A DNA stretch of 64,000 bases from Gordonia sp. 'Campus'. GTDB lineage: Bacteria; Actinomycetota; Actinomycetes; Mycobacteriales; Mycobacteriaceae. Shown piece by piece: positions 9,856 through 18,906 of the stretch; the first letter of the stretch is position 1, and each line of letters starts with the position of its first letter. Below the pieces are notes generated by a model. That model was not told the origin of the DNA and ran no database searches. It saw only the letters and a program-made list of their open reading frames with translations. The position numbers and the translations under genes were made by a program. The stretch lies in NCBI RefSeq assembly GCF_022206305.1, contig NZ_JAKOIW010000001.1:1-64000 (forward strand), read 5' to 3'.

Positions 9856-10620
9856 TCAGCCCGCCGTTGCCTTGAGACCGACGGCGGTGACGACGACGTT
9901 GACGACGAACAGCGCCATGAACGAGTAGACGACGGTCTCGTTGACGGCGTCGCCGACGCCCTTCGCGCCACCCTTGACGTTGAGGCCCTGGTAGCAGCCG
10001 ACCATGCCGGCGAACAAGCCGAACAGGGCGGCCTTGACCATGGAGATCATCAACTCCCCGAAGCCGGTCAGCAGTGTCAGGTTGGCCACGAAGGCACCGG
10101 GATTCACGTCCTGGAGGTACACGGAGAAGATGAAGCCGCCACCGATGCCGATGGTGCACACGAGACTGTTCAGCAGTAGCGCCACCCCGGTCGAGGCCAC
10201 GATGCGCGGCACCACCAGACGGTGGATCGGATTGATGCCGAGCACCTTCATCGCGTCGATCTCTTCACGGATGGTCCGCGCACCGAGATCGGCACAGATG
10301 GCGGTGGCGCCGGCACCGGCGACGATCAACACGGTGACGATCGGGCCGATCTGGGTGATGGTGCCGAGTGCGGCACCCGCCCCGGAGAGGTCCTGCGCAC
10401 CGATCTCACGCAGCAGGATGTTGAGCGTGAAGCTCACGAGAACCGTGAACGGAATGGCGACCAACAGCGTGGGCACCATCGACACCCGGGCGATCGCCCA
10501 GGACTGCTCGACTGTCTCCCGCCACTGGAACGGACGATGGAACAGCTCGCGCGCCGACTCCACGCCGAGCGCGACGAAATCCCCGATCCCACTCAGGGGT
10601 GTTGCCAACCTGCTCAGCAC
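9856..10620 (-). CDS. yrbE4A: ABC transporter permease YrbE4A (MlaE family)
   Basis: 254 residues with 5-6 hydrophobic segments and the conserved cytoplasmic motif TIREEIDAMKVLGI near residue 125. It forms the YrbE4A/B permease heterodimer under the Mce hexamer. A 63-bp gap to hsd4A upstream has no obvious terminator, so transcription may run in from the KstR-controlled promoter in front of hsd4A. Confidence 0.94.
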   Translation of the reverse strand: MLSRLATPLSGIGDFVALGVESARELFHRPFQWRETVEQSWAIARVSMVPTLLVAIPFTVLVSFTLNILLREIGAQDLSGAGAALGTITQIGPIVTVLIVAGAGATAICADLGARTIREEIDAMKVLGINPIHRLVVPRIVASTGVALLLNSLVCTIGIGGGFIFSVYLQDVNPGAFVANLTLLTGFGELMISMVKAALFGLFAGMVGCYQGLNVKGGAKGVGDAVNETVVYSFMALFVVNVVVTAVGLKATAG

Positions 10621-10683
10621 CAGCGGCCCCCCTTCACCCTCGCACCATCGCGAAACCTACCACGCAGAATCCAGCCGAATCGG

Positions 10684-11574
10684 TCAGTTGACCAGAGCGC
10701 TTGCCGAGAAGGTCCGACCCGGATCCCGGTCGGCGAAATGACCGGTGAGGGTCTTCGAGAGGTCCTCGGCGGCCCACGCGTCACCGTCGGCGACGAAGAC
10801 CTCGTCGACCGTCGGCGCGGCCATCAGGGTGACCTTCGGCCCGTAGACGACGAACACCTGACCGGTGACGGCGTCGGATTCGGGACCGGCGAGATAGTTG
10901 ACCAGACGCACGACGTGCTCGGGGTCGAGCGGGTCGACGCCGTCGGCGGGCGCGTCACCGAAGACCGCAGCGGTCATCGCCGTCCGAGCCCGCGGGCAGA
11001 TCGCGTTGGCACGCACGCCGTATCGCTGCAGCGCGCGCGAGGCCGACAGCGTCAGCGCTGTGATACCGGCCTTCGCGGCGCCGTAGTTGGCCTGCCCCTC
11101 GGGACCGAGCAGGCCGGCCTCCGACGAGGTGTTGATGATCCGGCCGTACACCGGCCCCCCGGCCGCCTTCGACGCCGCGCGCCAGTGTGAGGCGGCGTTG
11201 CGGTTGAGCAGGAAGTGCCCGCGCAGATGCACCCGGATCACCACGTCCCACTCGTCGTCGGTCATGTTGAACAGCATCTTGTCGCGGACCACGCCCGCGT
11301 TGTTGACGACGATGTCCAGTGAGCCGAGTTGTTCGGTCGCCGTGGACATGATGGCGCTCGCGGTGTCGGCGTCGCCGATGTCACCGGGTACCGCGACGGC
11401 GCGGCCGCCCGCGGCGGTGATCGCGTCCACGACGTCGCTCTGCTCGAGCGCCGCGGGGAGGTCGTTCACGACGACCGCGGCGCCCTCGGACGCCAGACCG
11501 AGGGCCTCCGCACGACCGAGACCTGCACCTGCACCGGTGACGACCGCGACGCGACCGTCCAACGAGTAACCCAC
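10684..11574 (-). CDS. hsd4A: Short-chain dehydrogenase Hsd4A-like (17-beta-hydroxysteroid / 3-hydroxyacyl-CoA dehydrogenase)
   Basis: 296 residues from a GTG at 11574 with AGGAGGA upstream. Classical SDR: nucleotide motif TGAGAGLG near residue 13, NNAG, and the catalytic Tyr/Lys in NYGAAKAG. It corresponds by position to Rv3502c, directly upstream of yrbE4A. Family role: NAD-dependent oxidation of hydroxyacyl-CoA (and 17-hydroxy) steroid intermediates during beta-oxidation of the sterol side chain. A perfect KstR-type palindrome lies just upstream, so it probably heads the import operon. Confidence 0.88.
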   Translation of the reverse strand: MGYSLDGRVAVVTGAGAGLGRAEALGLASEGAAVVVNDLPAALEQSDVVDAITAAGGRAVAVPGDIGDADTASAIMSTATEQLGSLDIVVNNAGVVRDKMLFNMTDDEWDVVIRVHLRGHFLLNRNAASHWRAASKAAGGPVYGRIINTSSEAGLLGPEGQANYGAAKAGITALTLSASRALQRYGVRANAICPRARTAMTAAVFGDAPADGVDPLDPEHVVRLVNYLAGPESDAVTGQVFVVYGPKVTLMAAPTVDEVFVADGDAWAAEDLSKTLTGHFADRDPGRTFSASALVN

Positions 11575-11597
11575 CCGACATCCTCCTGAGCTAAAAC

Positions 11598-11611
11598 TAG
11601 AACCTGTTCTA
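11598..11611. promoter_or_regulatory. KstR-type operator (hsd4A/mce4 operon)
   Basis: TAGAACCTGTTCTA matches TnnAACnnGTTnnA at every fixed position. The wider CTAG...CTAG 16-mer (11597-11612) is a perfect palindrome. It lies 23 bp upstream of the hsd4A start. Expected role: repression of steroid import until a steroid-CoA ligand releases KstR. Confidence 0.88.
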
Positions 11612-11656
11612 GCATGATTCACGAACGGATGGAACCGCGCCGGGTTTTCGGTGAAG

Positions 11657-11851
11657 TCAGTCCTCCACCACCGCGAGCGCCGACTTGGGGCAGTTCGCCG
11701 CCACCTGGCGCAGCTCCTCGACCCGGTCGGCCGGAATCTCCTCCTGGAGAATGACCAGGTAGTCGTTGTCATCCAGGTCGAAAAACTCCGGCGCCATCCC
11801 CACACAGATGGCGTTGGACTCGCAGAGGTCGAAATCTGCCTTGATACGCAT
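11657..11851 (-). CDS. fdxD: Small ferredoxin FdxD-like
   Basis: 64 residues. Cys10, Cys16 and Cys54 (followed by Pro) are present, but the middle position of the CxxxxxC motif is Asn13 instead of Cys, as in three-Cys ferredoxins that bind a [3Fe-4S] or an unusual cluster. It lies between hsd4A and fadE26 as Rv3503c does in M. tuberculosis. Likely role: electron carrier for a P450 or an acyl-CoA dehydrogenase of steroid breakdown; the partner is unproven. It has its own KstR-type site upstream. Confidence 0.9.
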   Translation of the reverse strand: MRIKADFDLCESNAICVGMAPEFFDLDDNDYLVILQEEIPADRVEELRQVAANCPKSALAVVED

Positions 11852-11895
11852 CGGAACCGTCTCCTTGTCGTTGGGTCACCTGTTGACTGGGCTGT

Positions 11896-11919
11896 GAGAA
11901 CAGGTTAGAACGTGTTTCA
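11896..11919. promoter_or_regulatory. KstR-type operator pair between fdxD and fadE26
   Basis: TAGAACGTGTTTCA at 11906-11919 fits the KstR pattern fully. A second, one-mismatch copy (GAGAACAGGTTAGA, 11896-11909) overlaps it by four bases. The pair sits between divergent fdxD and fadE26 and could control both. The overlap is noted as a finding. Confidence 0.85.
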
Positions 11920-11998
11920 GAAGTGAACGAGCCCTTTCCCTGTCAACTTGACCATAAGCGGGGACCGGACGCTAGCTGATCCAGCCCTTGGAGTGTCG

Positions 11999-13201
11999 AT
12001 GCGCATCGCCTATACCGATCAACAAACCGAGCTCCGACGGGAGCTCCGCGACTACTTCTCGCACCTGATGAACGAGGAACGTCGAGCTGCTCTGTCGGGC
12101 GGTGACGGCGAACTCGGCGAGGGCGACGCCTACCGTGACGTCGTCGCCCAGATGGGCGCCGACGGTTGGCTCGCCCTGGGCTGGCCCACCGAGTTCGGCG
12201 GGCAGAACCGATCGATGATGGATCAGTTGATCTTCACCGACGAGGCGGCCATCGCGGGCGCGCCGGTTCCCTTCCTCACCATCAACTCGGTGGCGCCGAC
12301 CATCATGAACTACGGCTCCGACGAGCAGAAGGCCTACTTCCTGCCCCGCATCGCCGCCGGCAAGCTGCACTTCTCCATCGGGTACTCCGAGCCGGGCGCG
12401 GGAACCGACCTGGCCGCGCTGCGGACCACGGCGGTACGCGACGGTGACGACTACGTCATCAACGGCCAGAAGATGTGGACGAGCCTGGTCGCCTATGCCG
12501 ACTACATCTGGCTGGCCTGCCGCACGGATCCGTCGACCCTCCAAGAGGGCGGGAAGAAGCACAAGGGCATCTCGATGCTCATCGTGCCGACCACCGCCGA
12601 GGGGTTCAGTTACACACCGGTGCACACCATGTCGGGTGTCGACACCAGCGCGACCTACTACCAGGACGTTCGCGTCCCGACCTCGTCGATCGTCGGCGAG
12701 GAGGGCGGCGGGTGGCCGCTGGTCACCAACCAGCTCAACCACGAGCGCGTCGCGCTGTGCAGCGCCGCCCCCATCCAGACCGCTCTGCGCGAGACGATCG
12801 CGTGGGCTCAGGCAACCAAGACCGGCGACGGACACCGGGTGATCGACGCGCCGTGGGTCCAGCAGAACCTCGCCCGCGTCCATGCCAAGGTCGAGTTCCT
12901 CAAGCTGATCAACTGGAAGATCGCCTCCGTCGCCAGCTCCGGCGGATCGCCGAGTCCGGCCGACGCGTCGGCGACCAAGGTCTACGGAACCGAGTTCGCC
13001 ACCGAGGCCTACCGACTGCTGATGGAGGTCGTCGGCCCGGCCGCGACCCTGCGTACCGGCAGTGCGGGGGCCCACCTCAACGGCCGGCTCGAGCGCTACC
13101 AGCGCACGTCGCTGATCCTCACCTTCGGCGGCGGCACCAACGAGATCCAGCGCGACATCATCGCGATGCTCGCCCTCGGCCTTCCGCATCAGCGCCGCTG
13201 A
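11999..13201 (+). CDS. fadE26: Acyl-CoA dehydrogenase FadE26 (ChsE4 subunit)
   Basis: 400 residues from the ATG at 11999; an earlier in-frame ATG at 11948 would add 17 residues that look non-conserved. Acyl-CoA dehydrogenase fold: N-terminal helical domain, central beta domain with SEPGAGTDLA and WTS, and a C-terminal domain ending in the FAD-binding FGGGTNEIQRDI. With FadE27 it should form the alpha2beta2 enzyme that introduces the alpha-beta double bond into the steroid side-chain CoA ester. It opens a plus-strand operon fadE26-fadE27-fadD17 behind a KstR-type site. Confidence 0.92.
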   Translation: MRIAYTDQQTELRRELRDYFSHLMNEERRAALSGGDGELGEGDAYRDVVAQMGADGWLALGWPTEFGGQNRSMMDQLIFTDEAAIAGAPVPFLTINSVAPTIMNYGSDEQKAYFLPRIAAGKLHFSIGYSEPGAGTDLAALRTTAVRDGDDYVINGQKMWTSLVAYADYIWLACRTDPSTLQEGGKKHKGISMLIVPTTAEGFSYTPVHTMSGVDTSATYYQDVRVPTSSIVGEEGGGWPLVTNQLNHERVALCSAAPIQTALRETIAWAQATKTGDGHRVIDAPWVQQNLARVHAKVEFLKLINWKIASVASSGGSPSPADASATKVYGTEFATEAYRLLMEVVGPAATLRTGSAGAHLNGRLERYQRTSLILTFGGGTNEIQRDIIAMLALGLPHQRR

Positions 13202-13230
13202 CCTCCTCGTTCTCGAAAGGGACTGTCTCC

Positions 13231-14358
13231 ATGGATTTCTCGCTACCCGAATCCGGTGCCGACGTCCGCGGCCTCGCGCGCGACATCGCCACCTCGGTCA
13301 GCACCCCCGAACGGGTCGCCGAGCTGGAGGCCGGCCGCGCCCCGATCGACGCCGATCTCTGGCGTGAACTGGGCGGAGCCGGATTGCTCGGGCTCGAGCT
13401 GTCCACCGAGGACGCCGGCGATGCCGGCGGCGACCTGGGTGTCATCGAGAACACCCTGATCGCAATCGAACTCGGTCGGGTTCTCGCCCGTGTGCCGTTC
13501 GGGCCGCATGCCGTCGCCGCCCTGCCCGTGATCGCCGCCCATGGCTCGGCCGGAGTGCGCGAGCGGGTGCTGCGCCCGGGCGCCGCGGGCGAGCTCGTGC
13601 TCACCGTCGCCGTCGAAGAGGATTTGTCCGGCGGACCCGGGTCGCCCACCGCGACACTGTCCGACGACGGGTCCACCCTCACCGGTGTGAAGGTCAACGT
13701 CCCCTACGCCGAGGCGGCGGACCTCTTCGTCGTCGACGCACTCGGCGCCGAGGGAGCCGTGGCGGTGCTCGTGGCCGCCGACGCTCCGGGCGTCACCGTC
13801 ACCCCCACCCCGTCCACCGGACTGGTCCCGTGCGCGCAGGTCGAGTTCGACGGGGCCCTGGTCGAATCCGATGCGGTCCTCACCGGTGGCGCCGAGACCG
13901 TGGCCGTCCTGACCGCGCGCGCCACGCTCGCATGTTGCGCGGAGCAGTCGGGCGTCGTCGATCGCGCCCTGGAACTCACCGCCGAATACGCCCGTGAGCG
14001 TGAGCAGTTCGGCCGCGCCATCGGGTCGTTCCAGGCCGTCGCCCAGCGACTCGCCGACGGGTACATCGACGCGCAGGGACTCGCCCTGACGACGACGCAG
14101 GCGTCGTGGCTGCTGGCGAACTCCGGCGCCTGGACCCCCGAACTCCAGAACGCGGTCGCGACCGCGAAGTTCTGGGCGGCCGAGGCAGGACACCGCGTCG
14201 CCCACACGACCGTCCATGTGCACGGTGGCGTCGGCCTCGACACCAGCCATCCGGTGCACCGATACTTCCTGCGCGCCAAGCACAACGAGTTCGCCTTCGG
14301 ATCGGCCACCGCATCGGTGCGGGTCATCGGGGCCGAGCTGGCGGCGACCCCGGCGTGA
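13231..14358 (+). CDS. fadE27: Acyl-CoA dehydrogenase FadE27 (ChsE5 subunit)
   Basis: 375 residues, start ATG at 13231 with GAAAGG upstream. The sequence is shorter and more divergent in the N-terminal half, with a recognisable C-terminal domain (REQFGRAIGSFQAV, then HVHGGVG). Family knowledge: FadE26 and FadE27 homologues work only as a heterotetramer and share one composite active site. The genes are 29 bp apart. The stop overlaps the GTG of fadD17 by 4 bp, indicating coupled translation. Confidence 0.92.
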   Translation: MDFSLPESGADVRGLARDIATSVSTPERVAELEAGRAPIDADLWRELGGAGLLGLELSTEDAGDAGGDLGVIENTLIAIELGRVLARVPFGPHAVAALPVIAAHGSAGVRERVLRPGAAGELVLTVAVEEDLSGGPGSPTATLSDDGSTLTGVKVNVPYAEAADLFVVDALGAEGAVAVLVAADAPGVTVTPTPSTGLVPCAQVEFDGALVESDAVLTGGAETVAVLTARATLACCAEQSGVVDRALELTAEYAREREQFGRAIGSFQAVAQRLADGYIDAQGLALTTTQASWLLANSGAWTPELQNAVATAKFWAAEAGHRVAHTTVHVHGGVGLDTSHPVHRYFLRAKHNEFAFGSATASVRVIGAELAATPA

Positions 14359-15887
14359 GCCCGACGGGTACGGCGACGCAGGCAACGACCGTCGCCGACC
14401 TGCTGTCTCCGCTGGCCGGCGTCGACGACCGCGGGGTGTACTTCGAAGACGACTTCGTCCCATGGTCGCGTCACCTGGCCGATGCGGCCGTCCGGGCGAC
14501 CGTGCTCGGGTCCTGGTTCTCCGCCGAGCTACCGCCCCACGTCGGTGTCCTGCTCACCAACACGACGGAGTTCAGCGCGTTGTTCGCGGCGGCCGCACGC
14601 CACGGCTTCGTCCTGGTGGGTTTGAACACGACCCGTCGCGGCGCCGCGCTTGCCGCCGACATCGAACGCGCAGAGTGTCAGATCGTACTGTGCGGCAACG
14701 ACACCCGACATCTCCTCGACGGCCTCGAGCTGAGCGGAGTCCGCATCGTCGATGTCGATTCGCCGGCATGGCACGACGCCATCTCCCGTGCCACACCCGC
14801 ACCCGTCGTCGACGCCGCGGCCGACGATCTGCTCATGCTGATCTTCACGTCGGGGACGACGGGTGACCCCAAGGCGGTGCGGTGCACTCATCGCACCTTC
14901 GCGGTGAGCGGCCCGATGCTGGCCGAACGGTTCGACATCGGACCCCGGGACGTCGTCTACCTGTCGATGCCGATGTTCCACTCCAACGCCATGATCGCCG
15001 GCTGGAGTGTCGCCGTGTCCGGTGGGGCGTCGATTGTCCTGCGGCGCAGCTTCTCCGCCCGTGGGTTCGTCGCCGACCTCCACCGATACGGCGTCACCTA
15101 CGCGAACTACGTGGGCAAACCGCTCCACTACGTCCTCGCGACCGACCCCGACCCACGCGACGCCACCAGTTCACTGCGGATCATGTACGGCAACGAGGCG
15201 TCGGCGCGCGACCGTCAGCGGTTCGCCGAGCGCTTCGGGTGCCGGGTGGTCGACGGTTTCGGATCCACCGAGGGCGGTGTGGCCATCACCCGGACGCCGG
15301 ACACCCCGCACGACGCACTGGGCCCGCTGCGTGCACCCACCGCGGTCGTCGACGTGGAGACCGGCGAGCCCGTGCCGGCCGGGGTCGTCGGCGAGATCGT
15401 GAACTCCTCCGGCCCCGGGCTTTTCAGCGGATATCACAACGACCCGGAGTCGACCGCCGAGCGCATGCGCGGCGGTATCTACCACACCGGCGACCTGGCA
15501 TGGGTCGACGACGAGGGCTACCTGCACTTCGCCGGCCGGCTGGGCGACTGGCTGCGCGTCGACGGTGAGAACATCGGCACCGGACCCATCGAGCGAATAC
15601 TGCTGCGGCATCCGGACATCCGGCAGGTCGCCGTTCACGGGATCCCGGTCGAGATCGGTGACGAGATCGAAGCGGTCCTCGTCGTCGATTCGCTGAATCC
15701 CGACGACTTCGCGGCGTTCCTCGCCACGCAGGACGACCTCGGCCCCAAACAGTGGCCGCATCGCATCCGGATCGTCGACGCGCTCCCCGAGACGGCGACG
15801 TTCAAGACCGTCAAACGACTGCTGGCCGCCGATGCGACCCCGCCCACCTGGCGGCGCGAAGGTCGGGACTACCGGCCCGCGACATAG
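14355..15887 (+). CDS. fadD17: Acyl-CoA synthetase FadD17
   Basis: 510 residues from a GTG overlapping the fadE27 stop. ANL superfamily: P-loop FTSGTTGDPKAV near residue 165, a GFGSTEG region, YHTGDLAW, and a C-terminal Lys in TFKTVKR. Role: ATP-dependent CoA activation of the carboxylated sterol side chain; mycobacterial FadD17 prefers shorter side-chain acids than FadD19. It is last in the operon. The stop is followed by palindromic intergenic sequence that may end transcription. Confidence 0.9.
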   Translation: MSPTGTATQATTVADLLSPLAGVDDRGVYFEDDFVPWSRHLADAAVRATVLGSWFSAELPPHVGVLLTNTTEFSALFAAAARHGFVLVGLNTTRRGAALAADIERAECQIVLCGNDTRHLLDGLELSGVRIVDVDSPAWHDAISRATPAPVVDAAADDLLMLIFTSGTTGDPKAVRCTHRTFAVSGPMLAERFDIGPRDVVYLSMPMFHSNAMIAGWSVAVSGGASIVLRRSFSARGFVADLHRYGVTYANYVGKPLHYVLATDPDPRDATSSLRIMYGNEASARDRQRFAERFGCRVVDGFGSTEGGVAITRTPDTPHDALGPLRAPTAVVDVETGEPVPAGVVGEIVNSSGPGLFSGYHNDPESTAERMRGGIYHTGDLAWVDDEGYLHFAGRLGDWLRVDGENIGTGPIERILLRHPDIRQVAVHGIPVEIGDEIEAVLVVDSLNPDDFAAFLATQDDLGPKQWPHRIRIVDALPETATFKTVKRLLAADATPPTWRREGRDYRPAT

Positions 15888-15897
15888 TTCGTCCGCG

Positions 15898-16062
15898 ATC
15901 CGTATGACCCACGATCCGTATGACGTTGTGTTCGGAACCCGGGCTCACTGTCATACGGGTGTGAGTTGTGTCCGCGTCCCCGACCATCCGGTGTGTAAAC
16001 CCACCACGGTTCGACACATCCACCCGCCGAACGGTGGCGGATGTGTCCATTGGTGGTGGGTT
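15898..16062. repeat. Palindromic intergenic sequence after fadD17
   Basis: Two nested structures are visible. First, CCGTATGAC occurs twice (about 15900 and 15916) with its inverse GTCATACGG at 15950-15958. Second, 15998-16062 folds into a long imperfect stem whose arms begin AACCCACCAC and end GTGGTGGGTT. It lies between fadD17 and a secreted-protein gene. It could be a terminator or a dispersed repeat copy; no U-tract is seen. Confidence 0.6.
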
Positions 16063-16090
16063 CGCGCTCCGGGTGGGTGACACTGGCTCC

Positions 16091-16687
16091 ATGACCGGTC
16101 GACACCTGTTTCGCACTCTCGGAGCCACATTCGGTTGCGCAGCCACGTTGGCGTTGCTCCCGGCGACTGCAGACGCCGCTCCCGACGACGTGACGATCGC
16201 GCCGTCGGTGTCGGGCAACTCGGTCACCGTGACCATCACGAACCGGTCGGCGGCGGTGATCGGGTGCAAACTGTTCGCACTACCCGCCGGGTCGGTGGCG
16301 GACAGCGACTCACGACCGCCGTTCGGATACGTCAACCCGGTGGACCCGCGGGCACTGATCACGCCCGGCGGTACGAGGACTGTTGCGCTGGAGGTGTTCA
16401 CCGACGAGGGGCCGAGTGGCGCCACCGCCCTTCCCGACGGCGCCTTCGACCTGTACTGGGGCTGCACGACGGTGCCGGGAGCCGACGGCGCCGAACAGTG
16501 GGGCACGCTCGGCCCGACCGGCAAGCCATCGACCGCGGCGACCACGCGCCTGGTGCTTCCCGCGGAGGCCGGCACCTTGATCGCACCGACCCCCATGCCA
16601 CCGGGCCCGTGTCCCGACGCGAGTTGCCTCCCGCCCGACGCCGCAGACATCGTCGACGACCTGTGGGGCGAGTACACCGCGCCGTAG
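16091..16687 (+). CDS. Secreted hypothetical protein
   Basis: 198 residues, start ATG at 16091. The N-terminus has a basic residue pair, a hydrophobic core and a likely signal-peptidase site after TADAA (about residue 29). The mature part is predicted to be mostly beta-strand, with Cys59 and Cys124 as a possible disulfide and a C-terminal Pro-rich CPDASC segment. I do not recognise the family. It has no steroid-specific signature and no KstR site, so its place among the steroid genes may be incidental. Confidence 0.7.
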   Translation: MTGRHLFRTLGATFGCAATLALLPATADAAPDDVTIAPSVSGNSVTVTITNRSAAVIGCKLFALPAGSVADSDSRPPFGYVNPVDPRALITPGGTRTVALEVFTDEGPSGATALPDGAFDLYWGCTTVPGADGAEQWGTLGPTGKPSTAATTRLVLPAEAGTLIAPTPMPPGPCPDASCLPPDAADIVDDLWGEYTAP

Positions 16688-16969
16688 TCCGATAGGCGTT
16701 TCCGGAAGTGAGCCCGCTCGCGGCCAGGGGACACGATCGATCCGATGACCTGGTTTCGCCAACACCTCGATAAGTGACGCATTGCCCGGCCGGGCCGGCA
16801 TGTGGTCGGACTCACGTGGCACAGACGACGGACTTCGGGTGCTCTGGAAGTAGGGAACTGCCCCACCGGGCTTCCCCGACGGGACAGACCGCCGACGTCG
16901 CCGGGACGCATCCCCGTTCGAATGCCGATCACGACCACAGCCCTACCGACAGGACTGAGAGCCGACCCG

Positions 16970-17722
16970 ATGACCGTTGTCGAACGCACCGCATCCACTC
17001 CCGACTCTCGCAGGGAGTCAACCCGCAAGGAGTTGCTGGGTCCCTTCTACGACGAGCGAGAGATGGTTCTCGCGGCCGTCCTCGCCGCGCTGGCCGGTGC
17101 CACCGGCGCCGCGGCGTGGCTGTACTCCTCCGGCTGGTACGTCACCTTCATGACAGGCAACAGCGAACGGCTGGTGCTCGAACACGTCAAAGGCGCGCAC
17201 CGGCTCGGCTTCACGGCTCTGCTCACTGTCGTGGTGTTCGTTCTCGGCGTGTTCGTGGCCACCTTGGCGCGAATGTATGTGTGGCGCAAGGCCCGACACG
17301 GCGCGACGATGCTGACCGCGGGTTCGACGATCGCGGCGTGGCTCATCGACATCGGACTGGAGAACGGCAATCGCGAGTTCGGCGCCGGCCCGGTCCTCTG
17401 CCTGGCCTTCGGTCTCGGCGCGCTCAACACCTCGATCAGCCGCAAGGGCGAGGTCGTCATGCCCCTGTCTTATGTGACCGGCACGCTGGTGAAGATCGGC
17501 CAGGGTGCCGGGTTGCACGTGGCCGGCGCCAAGCGATGGGGGTGGGTCGCTCACCTGAGCACCTATGCCGGATTCCTGGCCGGTGCAGGATTCGGCGGCC
17601 TGTTGTTCAACGCCTTCGACGAACGGAACTCGCTGCTGACCTTGGCCGTGGTCGCAGTGGTCGCAGCGATGATCACCTGGCGCCTGGATCATCCGAAGTT
17701 CTTGCGTGCCGATGTCCGCTGA
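16970..17722 (+). CDS. DUF1275 (YoaK-like) membrane protein
   Basis: 250 residues from the ATG at 16970; an upstream ATG at 16922 would add 16 residues. It has about six hydrophobic segments and the family's FMTGNSERL motif near residue 62, with VTGTLVKIGQG in the second half. DUF1275 proteins are integral membrane proteins of unknown transport function. The gene converges on the next one with only 21 bp between the stops. No link to steroid metabolism can be shown from the sequence. Confidence 0.82.
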   Translation: MTVVERTASTPDSRRESTRKELLGPFYDEREMVLAAVLAALAGATGAAAWLYSSGWYVTFMTGNSERLVLEHVKGAHRLGFTALLTVVVFVLGVFVATLARMYVWRKARHGATMLTAGSTIAAWLIDIGLENGNREFGAGPVLCLAFGLGALNTSISRKGEVVMPLSYVTGTLVKIGQGAGLHVAGAKRWGWVAHLSTYAGFLAGAGFGGLLFNAFDERNSLLTLAVVAVVAAMITWRLDHPKFLRADVR

Positions 17723-17743
17723 CGTGACGGTGCGCCCCAGCCC

Positions 17744-18883
17744 TCAGCCGCCCAGCGTCTTGTTCATCCGGCCGACTGCCTCGTCGTACTCGCTGACGAG
17801 ATCGGCGATCAGATCGGCGACCGGTGTGATGGCGTTGCAGCGTCCGACGATCTGGCCGGCGGGCATGGCGACGACGTCGGGGTTGTCGGCCTGCGAAATC
17901 CTCGCGTGCGCCTCGGCGACGAGAAGGTTCTGCAGCGGCATCGGCAGCGGGTCGGGCGCCGATTCGGCGTCCCACGCATCCGTCCAGGCCGTCTTCAGCA
18001 GCCGCGCAGGCTTTCCCGAGTAGATTCGGCGCCGCACCGTGTCGCGCGAGGTCGCCTTCAGCAACGCCTGCTGCACGGTCGACGGCTTGCCCGAGCCCTC
18101 CGGCACACCGAGCTTGTACTCCGCGGCGGTCAACCAGTAGGTGCCCATCCACACACCCTGGGCACCCAGCGCGATCGCGGCGGCGATCTGACGACCGCTA
18201 CCGACGCCACCGGCTGCGAGAACGGGGGCGGTGTCGCCGACCGCGTCGACGAGTTCGGGCCACAGGATCATCGAGGTGACCTCACCGGTGTGCCCGCCAC
18301 CCTCGTAACCCTGCGCGATGACGATGTCCACGCCGGCCTCGACGTGATGCAGCGCATGGTCTTTCGCGCCTGCCAGTGCGGCCACCAGCACGCCGTTGTC
18401 GTGCGCGGTCTGGATGACGTCGGGCGGCGGCGAGCCCAGGGCGTTGGCGATCAGCTTGATCTGCCCGTACTTCCGACGATGCTCCATCGAGATGTCGACG
18501 TGGGACCGCGCGACCGAGTGCAGCCAGCCGAGCACACCGGCGTCGACGCGATCACCACCGGGAAGAGGCGGCACACCCAGATCGTCGAGCGTGCGCTCGA
18601 CGAACGCCCGGTGTTCCGGCGGGATCATCGAGTCGAGGTCGACCTTGGAACCCTCGGTGGGGATCTTGGCGGGCATCACCACATCGACGCCGAAGGGCTT
18701 GCCGTCGGTGTTCTCGTGCATCCACTCGAGCACCTCGTCGAGTTCGTCGGCCTCGTTGAAACGGACGCACCCCAGCACCCCGAGTCCGCCGGCGCGACTG
18801 ATCGCCGCCGCCACGTCCTGGCTGGGCGTGAACCCGAAGATCGGGTATTCGATGCCGAACTTCTCGGCCAGTTCAGTACGCAT
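17744..18883 (-). CDS. Nitronate monooxygenase / 2-nitropropane dioxygenase family flavoprotein
   Basis: 379 residues from the ATG at 18883. TIM-barrel flavoprotein with the family's early IEYPIFGF, the GGLGVLG loop, the FMN-binding QGYEGGGHTG and LAAGGVGSGRQIA, and GAQGVWMGT. It lies 23 bp downstream of fadD19 and is probably cotranscribed, so a steroid role is likely. Family members here include enoyl reductases and hydroxylases rather than true nitronate oxidases. The related ipdC lies at 41.6 kb in the KstR2 block; the two are clearly separate genes. The substrate is unknown. Confidence 0.85.
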   Translation of the reverse strand: MRTELAEKFGIEYPIFGFTPSQDVAAAISRAGGLGVLGCVRFNEADELDEVLEWMHENTDGKPFGVDVVMPAKIPTEGSKVDLDSMIPPEHRAFVERTLDDLGVPPLPGGDRVDAGVLGWLHSVARSHVDISMEHRRKYGQIKLIANALGSPPPDVIQTAHDNGVLVAALAGAKDHALHHVEAGVDIVIAQGYEGGGHTGEVTSMILWPELVDAVGDTAPVLAAGGVGSGRQIAAAIALGAQGVWMGTYWLTAAEYKLGVPEGSGKPSTVQQALLKATSRDTVRRRIYSGKPARLLKTAWTDAWDAESAPDPLPMPLQNLLVAEAHARISQADNPDVVAMPAGQIVGRCNAITPVADLIADLVSEYDEAVGRMNKTLGG

Positions 18884-18906
18884 TGTTGTCAGCTCGCTTC
18901 CGGCGC

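Noticed and set aside
11657..11851. Ferredoxin seemed to be missing a cluster Cys through mutation
   Set aside because: Non-Cys residues at this position are normal in this ferredoxin group.
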